The notes beneath the pieces were generated by a model that saw only the letters and a program-made list of their open reading frames with translations, had not been told where the DNA came from and did no database searches. The translations under genes and the position numbers were made by a program. From assembly GCA_019638355.1 (NCBI GenBank), contig JAHBTY010000002.1, positions 196,501 through 260,500 on the forward strand: a stretch of 64,000 bases of DNA, given 5' to 3'. This DNA comes from Cyclobacteriaceae bacterium. Its GTDB lineage: Bacteria > Bacteroidota > Bacteroidia > Cytophagales > Cyclobacteriaceae. The stretch's first letter is position 1; each line of letters opens with the position of its first letter. Below, in pieces: positions 9,559-16,217 of this stretch.

Positions 9559-10233
9559 TTAGGGTACTTTTAAGATGTAACCCATTCCAAATTGGGTATG
9601 AATTAGCTTAACATCAAAATCGCGATCAATTTTTTTTCGCAGATAGTTTACATATACCTCCACCATGTTGGTTCCGGTGTCAAAATCAACATTCCAAACG
9701 TGCTTGGAAAGTTCGGCTCGTGGAATTACACGGCCCTGGTTTCGCATAAAATATTCCAGCAAAGCAAATTCTTTCGATGTAAGTTCAATTTCTTTTCCTG
9801 CCCTGATAACGTTTTTGGCATCCAAATCGAGAATTAAGTCGGCAATACGCAGGTGGTTGTCATTTCCGGGTTTGGGTTGCCTTTTGGTTAAGGTTCGAAT
9901 GCGGGCTAAAAGCTCTTTAAATTCAAATGGCTTGGAAAGGTAATCATCGGCACCGCTATCCAAACCTTCCACTACATCATCGGTATCGGCCAAAGCGGTT
10001 AGCATTAAAATAGGTGTTTCTATTTTGGCCGCCCGAAATTCTTTACACAACTCGCGCCCGTTTATTTCGGGCATAATAATATCGGTAATAATAAGGTTGT
10101 AATTGTTTTTAAAACCTAAGGCCCGGCCAGTTTTTCCATCTTGTGCTGTATCTACTTCATAGCCATTTTCCTCCAGTCCTTTTTTAATGTACTGAATTGT
10201 TTTTCGCTCATCTTCAATCAGCAAAATTTTCAT
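9559..10233 (-). CDS. OmpR-family response regulator
   Basis: The protein has a receiver domain (early acidic pair IEDE, phospho-Asp in IITDIIMPE, Lys in KPFEFKELL) and a C-terminal winged helix (LTSKEFALLEYFMRN, then RAELSKHVW). The chosen ATG at 10233 gives 224 residues beginning MKILLIEDE, the normal start for this family. The longer TTG start at 10242 is rejected because that TTG is the end of the promoter box. It is the first gene of the two-gene operon with the histidine kinase. It should activate or repress transcription after phosphorylation; targets are not evident. Confidence 0.95.
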   Translation of the reverse strand: MKILLIEDERKTIQYIKKGLEENGYEVDTAQDGKTGRALGFKNNYNLIITDIIMPEINGRELCKEFRAAKIETPILMLTALADTDDVVEGLDSGADDYLSKPFEFKELLARIRTLTKRQPKPGNDNHLRIADLILDLDAKNVIRAGKEIELTSKEFALLEYFMRNQGRVIPRAELSKHVWNVDFDTGTNMVEVYVNYLRKKIDRDFDVKLIHTQFGMGYILKVP

Positions 10234-10239
10234 GCCTTT

Positions 10240-10247
10240 CAAAAATA
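10240..10247 (-). promoter_or_regulatory. -7 promoter element directly before the response regulator start
   Basis: On the minus strand the sequence is TATTTTTG, a perfect TAnnTTTG. Its last base is at 10240, only 7 bases before the A of the ATG at 10233, so the mRNA would start at or next to the start codon. Confidence 0.55.
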
Positions 10248-10295
10248 CAGTGTTACCTGCTTATCTCCATTAAAATTTTGTTAGAAGACTATGCT

Positions 10296-10331
10296 CAAAA
10301 AATAAAAGGCAGGTTTACGCCCGCCTTTTAA
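10296..10331 (-). terminator. Rho-independent terminator of secDF
   Basis: AAAAGGC (10304-10310) pairs with GCCTTTT (10323-10329), extended by a GG/CC pair across one mismatch. Read on the minus strand it lies just after the secDF stop and is followed by ATTTTTT. Confidence 0.8.
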
Positions 10332-10349
10332 AAATCAATTTAGCGCATA

Positions 10350-13300
10350 CTAGGCTGCTGCTTTCGCCTCTGTCTTTTTTAGTTGTGCCGCGCTGGTTTC
10401 AAGATCCAGCACAACCGGAGAGGCAATAAAAATAGACGAGAATGTACCCACGCCTATTCCCACAAATAACGCAAATGAAAATCCACGTAGTACTTCGCCA
10501 CCAAATAACAACAACACCAATACTACAATTAAGGTAGTGCCCGAAGTAATGAGGGTACGGCCCAGGGTACTGTTAATGGCATCGTTAAAGAGTTTTTCAC
10601 GATCATGGTTGGCGCCATAACCCAAATACTCTCGAATGCGATCGAAAATAATTACGGTATCATTTATAGAGTACCCTATTACAGTAAGAATAGCAGCTAC
10701 AAACACCTGATCTACTTCGAACGAAATTCCAAACACGCGTGCAATAGCAAAAGCGGCTACTACAAACAGAGTATCATGTACGGTTGCCACAATAGCTCCG
10801 GCACTGTATGTCCATCGTTTAAAACGAATAAGGATGTAAATAAAAATGAGCACCAATGATGCAAGTGCAGCTTCAAAGGCTGAGTCTTTAATGTCATCGG
10901 CAATGGTTGCACCTACTTTAGAAGATGACGATATAATAAAGTGCTGGTCGTCTAACTGTGCCTCGTGGGGTGTGTAGGTAATACCTTTAAATTTTTCAAC
11001 ACCTGCTATCAACGCGTTCTTCACTTTTTCATCTGCAGCGTCCGATTCGTCATCTACCAGGTAAGAAGTAGTAACCTTCATTACCTTATCACTACCAAAG
11101 TTTTTAACTTCTACGCCCATGTTTTCAAAATTGGCTGCCAGTGCTACTTTCATGTCGGTAGCGATAACGGGCTGGTTGAAACTAACTACGTAAGAACGGC
11201 CGCCTTTAAAATCAACACCCAGGTTTAACCCTTGTATGGCTATTAATACAAATCCAATTAATACAATTGTGCCGGATATGAGGTAGGCTTTTTTACGGGC
11301 ACCTATAAAATTGTACTGCGGACGTTTTTTAATCATGCGCGCAATGGCCGTATCGAACGATACCTTCGCATCGTCTCCTTTGCGCGCCATCCACTCTACT
11401 ATTACGCGCGAAATGTAAACAGCCGAAAAGAATGAAGTACCGATACCAATCATCAGTACAATGGCAAATCCTTTTAGTGGCCCCTGGCCTAACACAAAAA
11501 GAGCCACGGCAGTAATAAAGGTTGTTAGGTTGGAGTCCAGAATGGTAGTGAATGCCCGGTTATAGCCTCTTGTAATTGCTTCGCGCAGTTTACGCCCCAG
11601 GGCCATTTCTTCTTTAATGCGTTCGTAAATCAACACATTGGCATCCACAGCCATACCCATGGTTAAAACAATGCCGGCAATGCCGGGTAAGGTTAAGGCT
11701 GATTTAAACTGTGCCAAAATTCCCAGAATAAAGAAGATGTTGAAGAGCAACGAAATGTTGGCTACCCAACCCCCTTTGGAGTAGTAGGCAATCATAAACA
11801 ACACCACAATACCCAAACCACAAGCCATTGAAATTAACCCCTGATTTTGTGCTACTTTACCTAAACTTGGCCCTACTATGGCTTCTTCTACAATGCGGGT
11901 TGGGGCTGGCAACGATCCGGCTTTTAAAACGTTTGCCAGGTCTTTTGCTTCTTCTAAATCAAAATTTCCTGATATCTGCGAACTTCCATTTGGAATTTCG
12001 CCATTAACGGTTGGCGCTGTATAAACATAGTTGTCGAGCACAATAGCAATTCGGCCTTGGGGTTGTTTGGCGGCTGCCTCGCGTGTAACCTTAGCCCAGA
12101 TTTTAGAGCCTGTGGTATTCATTTGCATCGAAACCGCATAGCGTGCTTTATCATCAAAATCCTGGCGGGCATCGTTTATTACTTCACCGGTTAACAAGGG
12201 TTTACCCGTGCGGCCCATGTTTACAAAGTTTAACTGAATATCATCTACTCCGGGTGTGATCTTGGGATCGGGTTTAACATCCCAGAAAAAGCCGATTGAT
12301 CGAGGTAGCAAGCTGCGAACTTCCGGGCGCCTTAAAAGTTTATTGATGACGGCCGTATCCTTAACCTGATACAGAAACGGGTAATTGGGGTTCATTAAAG
12401 AAAAAAGTGGCGAAGAAGTAGCCTGCCGCAGCGAATCGAGTGATGAAACGGTACTATCACGTACTTGCGATAATTGTTGTTCCAGCGCAGATTTAGCTTT
12501 GTCTGCATCGGATGTGTTCAACTCAGAAGGCGTTAAGTTGGTAAGTGCCTTTTTTGCGTTTTGTTCCTTAACAATAAAATCATTAACAGCTGTAAGCGAT
12601 TGGTTCAGTTGCTGATCATACGGTTCTACCACTTCCCAGAATTCCAGCCGGGCAACACCTTGCAACAGCTTGCGTACCCGTTGTGGGTTATCGGCTCCTG
12701 GAATTTCAATTTGAATGCGACCTTTCTCCTGCAAGCGTTGAATATTGGGTTGCGAGGTTCCAAATTGATCGATTCGAGTTTTAAGAATTGTAAAGGAGCG
12801 ATCAATAGCACCATCTACTTCCTTATTTAAAAAATCCAGCACGGTTTGGTCGGCATCGGTAAGCTTAACCCGGTCTTTATTAGCGGCAGATGTAAACAAC
12901 GAAGCCAGGCTTTTATCCGGGTTGTCGGCTTTAAAAGCTTTGTAAAATAAATTTACATAACTATCGGTGCTGGATTTTTGCATTTCGCGCGCCTTCTGTA
13001 ATGCTGCTTCAAATGCCGGATCCTGATTGTTACCACTGAGACCTTTGATAATATCAATCGGAGATATCTCCAATACCACGTGCATACCGCCACGCAAGTC
13101 AAGCCCCAGGCTTAGTTCATTTTCTTTAACTTGTTTGTAAGTAAACTCTGCTCCAAACAGGTTATACACCGGTTTGTTCCAAATAGAATCGAGGTAATTT
13201 TGTTTTTTACTCAAGTTTAAAGAGCCACTGGCATCGGTGGCATACGCATTGGCATCTTTTTCTACCCCTTGCGATACAAATGTGAACGACAAGTAGTACA

Positions 13301-13355
13301 GGCATAGTAGGGTAATAACAATACCCAATACAATTACAAAACCTTTATTACGCAT
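10350..13355 (-). CDS. secDF: Fused protein translocase SecDF
   Basis: The 1001-residue protein is a natural SecD-SecF fusion, the usual form in this phylum. The SecD half has one N-terminal helix, the segment LGLDLRGGMHVVLEI, a large periplasmic P1 domain (to about residue 510), and a cluster of helices (GIVLTMGMAVDANVLIYERI is its hallmark region). The SecF half begins with another helix and the DFKGG motif near residue 713, and ends with helices containing TVIGYSINDTVIIFDRIRE. SecDF uses the proton-motive force to help SecYEG complete export. The gene has its own terminator and appears monocistronic. Confidence 0.98.
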   Translation of the reverse strand: MRNKGFVIVLGIVITLLCLYYLSFTFVSQGVEKDANAYATDASGSLNLSKKQNYLDSIWNKPVYNLFGAEFTYKQVKENELSLGLDLRGGMHVVLEISPIDIIKGLSGNNQDPAFEAALQKAREMQKSSTDSYVNLFYKAFKADNPDKSLASLFTSAANKDRVKLTDADQTVLDFLNKEVDGAIDRSFTILKTRIDQFGTSQPNIQRLQEKGRIQIEIPGADNPQRVRKLLQGVARLEFWEVVEPYDQQLNQSLTAVNDFIVKEQNAKKALTNLTPSELNTSDADKAKSALEQQLSQVRDSTVSSLDSLRQATSSPLFSLMNPNYPFLYQVKDTAVINKLLRRPEVRSLLPRSIGFFWDVKPDPKITPGVDDIQLNFVNMGRTGKPLLTGEVINDARQDFDDKARYAVSMQMNTTGSKIWAKVTREAAAKQPQGRIAIVLDNYVYTAPTVNGEIPNGSSQISGNFDLEEAKDLANVLKAGSLPAPTRIVEEAIVGPSLGKVAQNQGLISMACGLGIVVLFMIAYYSKGGWVANISLLFNIFFILGILAQFKSALTLPGIAGIVLTMGMAVDANVLIYERIKEEMALGRKLREAITRGYNRAFTTILDSNLTTFITAVALFVLGQGPLKGFAIVLMIGIGTSFFSAVYISRVIVEWMARKGDDAKVSFDTAIARMIKKRPQYNFIGARKKAYLISGTIVLIGFVLIAIQGLNLGVDFKGGRSYVVSFNQPVIATDMKVALAANFENMGVEVKNFGSDKVMKVTTSYLVDDESDAADEKVKNALIAGVEKFKGITYTPHEAQLDDQHFIISSSSKVGATIADDIKDSAFEAALASLVLIFIYILIRFKRWTYSAGAIVATVHDTLFVVAAFAIARVFGISFEVDQVFVAAILTVIGYSINDTVIIFDRIREYLGYGANHDREKLFNDAINSTLGRTLITSGTTLIVVLVLLLFGGEVLRGFSFALFVGIGVGTFSSIFIASPVVLDLETSAAQLKKTEAKAAA

Positions 13356-13446
13356 ATAATTTTAAAATTTAGAAATACTTTAGTTGAAAATAAGGCTGCA
13401 CAACTTTAAAGAAGTTGTTGGGCAGCAAACAGCAGCAACACCAAGA

Positions 13447-13785
13447 TCAGGGCGCGTTGGAAGAAATAATAACGCGAAAGAGTGTTCGAAAAAAACTACT
13501 AATAAGTTCGGTAGCTTGAGGAATAAACCTGCTGGTAGCTTGTGGTTCAGCTAAAACTTCCAGCAAAGTTTGTGGCGCTTGTTCATCTACCTGAACGGCA
13601 GGCCCATGCGTAACGGCATCGCCTGGTGCGCTGATTGCGGTCTTTTCAGAATCGGTTTGCTCAGTAGTTACTTTTGGTTTGTCCGATTGGGCAGGCTGTT
13701 TATAAACATGCGAAAGTGTAATTACAATGGCAGCCATAAGGCCCACAATCATTAAAACACTTCTATAAACGCGTTTTTTCAACAC
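13447..13785 (-). CDS. Small single-pass membrane protein, unknown function
   Basis: The protein has basic residues (LKKRVYRS) followed by one membrane helix (MIVGLMAAIVITLSHVY) and then an acidic, Thr/Ser/Pro/Gln-rich, probably unstructured periplasmic part. The longest frame begins at a TTG at 13842, but that TTG is the -33 element and a perfect -7 box lies inside the extension. The GTG at 13785 is therefore preferred (112 residues); TTG at 13782 or ATG at 13752 are alternatives. I do not recognise a family. It lies between secDF and tRNA-Ala on the same strand. Confidence 0.6.
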   Translation of the reverse strand: MLKKRVYRSVLMIVGLMAAIVITLSHVYKQPAQSDKPKVTTEQTDSEKTAISAPGDAVTHGPAVQVDEQAPQTLLEVLAEPQATSRFIPQATELISSFFRTLFRVIISSNAP

Positions 13786-13808
13786 CGGCTTAAATTTTTT
13801 AAGGACTA

Positions 13809-13842
13809 CAAAAGTATAGATTACCCAATAATTTGCAATCAA
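13809..13842 (-). promoter_or_regulatory. Promoter of the small membrane protein gene
   Basis: On the minus strand TTG (13842-13840), a 23-base interval less the 4 overlapping bases (19 counted from the second TTG of TTTGATTG), and a perfect -7 box TACTTTTG (13816-13809) are seen. The element is inside the longest open frame, so the protein must start further downstream. Confidence 0.55.
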
Positions 13843-13886
13843 AATTGAAACTGGTAAAAGCGTGAGCCTTTACCGGAATATTTAAG

Positions 13887-13960
13887 TGGAGAATATCGGA
13901 TTCGAACCGATGACCTCTTCCATGCCATGGAAGCGCTCTAGCCAGCTGAGCTAATCCCCC
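13887..13960 (-). tRNA. tRNA-Ala (anticodon GGC)
   Basis: On the minus strand the gene begins GGGGGAT, which pairs with ATTCTCC at the other end (two G-U pairs). The D arm is AGCTCAGCTGGCTAGAGC; the anticodon stem CTTCC/GGAAG encloses the loop ATGGCAT with T33 followed by GGC; the T arm contains GGTTCGAATCC. GGC reads the alanine codons GCC and GCU. CCA is not encoded. Length is 74 with the discriminator A. Confidence 0.96.
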
Positions 13961-13977
13961 GTCTTTTTCAAGAGGTG

Positions 13978-14007
13978 CAAATATATCAAATTTCCATATC
14001 CACCAAA
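13978..14007 (-). promoter_or_regulatory. Promoter of tRNA-Ala
   Basis: On the minus strand TTTG (14007-14004) is followed after 18 bases by TATATTTG (13985-13978), a perfect -7 box. It ends 17 bases before the 5' end of the mature tRNA. Confidence 0.7.
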
Positions 14008-14198
14008 GGGGGCTGTTCTGGCAGGTAGTTTTTCAAATTCTGGTTCATAATACCTTTCATCCCTGATTTTTATTCAGGTCATCATTTCACATCAACTACC
14101 TAAGTGTCGGGCCGCAGGTGGGAACAGGCCAAAAAATCCTGTATTGGAATTAAAATGTATGGCCTGGAAGAGCTACGTGCACAACAATTTTGAAGGTG

Positions 14199-14918
14199 TT
14201 ACTGTATCTGACGTTTTTCAATAAAATCCTTAAACGATTTTCGATACGTATCGCCAACAGGCAAAACACTTTGCCCAATCTGCACCTCGCTTTTATGTAC
14301 CACATCAATTGCCTTAACTGCTACAATGTAAGAGTTATGAATGCGAATAAATCTATCGGCAGGTAATTGTTCTTCCAATGCTTTCATACGCTGCAACGTT
14401 ACAATTTTTTGAGTGGGTGTGTGAATGGTAACATAATCCTTTAAGCCTTCCACATACAAAATTTCATTCAGCATTACTTTAACCGATTTTGTACCATCTT
14501 TTACAAATACAAAATCGGGCGTTGCTTTTGCCTCGGCCTGTACTACAGGCCGAGTTTCAGCAATTATACGCTGTGTTACTTTATCAACTGCTTTTAAAAA
14601 GCGTTCAAACGTAACGGGCTTCAGCAAGTAATCAGCCACATCCAGTTCATACCCTTCCAGTGCATACTCCGAATAAGCTGTGGTAAGTATTACCATAGGT
14701 TTATGCTGTAAAATCTTTAACAGCGATGTACCCGTTAATTGGGGCATTTGTACATCCAGAAATAATATATCAACAGGTTGGGTTCGCAATAATTCCAACG
14801 CTTCCAGCGGATTACCAAAGGCTTGTACGAGGTTAAGCGTAGGTACCTTGGCTACATAATCGCTTAGCAGATTGCGCGCCAGCGGCTCATCATCAATTAT
14901 GGCACAATTCAGTTTCAA
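14199..14918 (-). CDS. LytTR-family response regulator
   Basis: This 239-residue regulator has a receiver domain (CAIIDDEPLARNLL, phospho-Asp in ILFLDVQMPQ) and a C-terminal LytTR DNA-binding domain (ILYVEGLKDYVTIHT, then IRIHNSYIVA). LytTR proteins bind promoter-proximal direct repeats. Its ATG overlaps the end of the kinase gene by 4 bases, so the two are coupled. The pair sits back to back with the large outer-membrane receptor gene, making that gene a natural candidate target. About 240 bp between its stop and tRNA-Ala contain no gene and only a weak hairpin near 14065-14085. Confidence 0.95.
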   Translation of the reverse strand: MKLNCAIIDDEPLARNLLSDYVAKVPTLNLVQAFGNPLEALELLRTQPVDILFLDVQMPQLTGTSLLKILQHKPMVILTTAYSEYALEGYELDVADYLLKPVTFERFLKAVDKVTQRIIAETRPVVQAEAKATPDFVFVKDGTKSVKVMLNEILYVEGLKDYVTIHTPTQKIVTLQRMKALEEQLPADRFIRIHNSYIVAVKAIDVVHKSEVQIGQSVLPVGDTYRKSFKDFIEKRQIQ

Positions 14919-15952
14919 CTAAGGGTGAGTGTTACCTGAACGAAATATACGTCCTTTTTATCTTGCGTGATGAGTTCGTACTGATTCGGGTAGCTGAGAT
15001 CCAACCTGCGTTTTACATTTTGCAAACCTATGCCCGACTTTTCGTTTTTGGCAGCTACATCGGGTTTGCTGTTTTCAACTGCGTAAACCAACTGCTTATC
15101 ATGTACCCGAAGCGAAACATTTACCCAGGCATTGGCATTATTGGTGCTAACTCCGTGTTTAAAAGCATTTTCCAAAAAAGTAATTAATACCAGTGGCGCT
15201 ATGCGCAGGTTATCGGTAGCACCCAGCACTTCAAATTTTATTGGTATTTGATTATTTAAGCGCAACCGCTCCAAACTAATATAGTTTTGCATGTACTCTA
15301 TTTCTTTGGCAAGCAAAACCTGGGTATGATTGCTATCGTAAATCATATACCTCATCATTTGCGATAGCTTGGCAATAACCTCCGTAGTGTTATCGGATTT
15401 AGAGTAAGCCAGGTAATACAAGTTATTCAGGGTATTAAATAAAAAGTGTGGGTTAATCTGAGCTTTCAGAAAGTTTAGTTCGGCCATTAATTTTTCATTC
15501 TCAATTTCTTTACGCTTAGATTCCAACTCGAACCACTCAACTGCAAAGCGAAGCATACCCACAAACAATACAATAAAAAGAGTAATGGCCACCATCTGCA
15601 CAATAAAAAAGCTTGAATAGAAATACTCTACCCGATGCGAATAACCATCGGCCAGGTAGCGATGCAGGTAAACACGCAAGGTTAATAACCCACCCGTAAT
15701 TACACCAAACTCCAACAAATAGCGCAGCAGGTTTTTACTTTTGATAAAACGGGGCCAGATAAAAAAGTAATGCAGATAAGCGATAGTGATAGTAAAAACA
15801 AGTTGAACCGATGCTGATGTAAGCAACCGTTCCCAATCGTAACCACGCCCCCGCTGAAACACCGAAGCCTGATACAGATTAAACGAAAGGTAAACAAACC
15901 AAAACGAGATGTGCAGCAGCACCACCCGGTTTCGGTTAATGAAGGTTTGCAT
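14915..15952 (-). CDS. LytS/YehU-type sensor histidine kinase
   Basis: The 345-residue protein has about four membrane helices in the first 150 residues, with no obvious large extracellular domain, a short coiled linker rich in Glu and Lys (ELESKRKEIENEK), and the His_kinase domain typical of this family: LKAQINPHFLFNTLNNL carries the phospho-acceptor histidine. A GHKL ATPase follows (FLENAFKHG, then GIGLQNVKRRL). It is the first gene of the operon with the LytTR regulator. Such pairs in Bacteroidota sense unknown membrane or extracellular cues. Confidence 0.94.
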   Translation of the reverse strand: MQTFINRNRVVLLHISFWFVYLSFNLYQASVFQRGRGYDWERLLTSASVQLVFTITIAYLHYFFIWPRFIKSKNLLRYLLEFGVITGGLLTLRVYLHRYLADGYSHRVEYFYSSFFIVQMVAITLFIVLFVGMLRFAVEWFELESKRKEIENEKLMAELNFLKAQINPHFLFNTLNNLYYLAYSKSDNTTEVIAKLSQMMRYMIYDSNHTQVLLAKEIEYMQNYISLERLRLNNQIPIKFEVLGATDNLRIAPLVLITFLENAFKHGVSTNNANAWVNVSLRVHDKQLVYAVENSKPDVAAKNEKSGIGLQNVKRRLDLSYPNQYELITQDKKDVYFVQVTLTLS

Positions 15953-16217
15953 GTTTTAACAAAAAATTAATTTTTGTTCAAAGGTAGAGACCGAATGCAG
16001 ACCACCTGCAACTGGATTATCCTTTTAGACCGCTAACGTAAATTATTCGACCGACTATCCTAAACACTAACTTTTGAACTGAATTTACACTTTTCATAAA
16101 CTGTCGAATCGTTTTGCCGGATTGTCTAATACTATGAATTACGCGGAAACAAAATGCGTTCTTTGCAGTTAAAGAGAACGTGAACGTGAAGTAGATTTTT
16201 AAAATCAAAACCCCTCA
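15953..16217. other. Divergent intergenic region between lytS-like and receptor genes
   Basis: This 265-bp gap has no open frame. It holds the kinase promoter (15979-16011). Two imperfect direct repeats, CCGACTATCCTAAACACTA (16051-16069) and CCGGATTGTCTAATACTA (16117-16134), lie 66 bp apart on the receptor side and could be regulator sites. No clear -33/-7 pair was found for the receptor; TAGATTTT at 16192-16199 is the nearest partial match. Confidence 0.4.
15979..16011 (-). promoter_or_regulatory. Promoter of the LytS/LytTR operon
   Basis: On the minus strand TACCTTTG (15986-15979) is a perfect -7 box, 26 bases before the kinase ATG. A TTG (16011-16009) lies 22 bases upstream as a possible -33 element, slightly farther than usual. 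Confidence 0.6.

Noticed and set aside
14001-14040. Possible tmRNA or RNase P start (GGGGGCTGTTCTGG)
   Set aside because: The required 3' partner (GGTTCGA... CCACCA) and the tag frame are absent within several hundred bases; it is plain spacer sequence.
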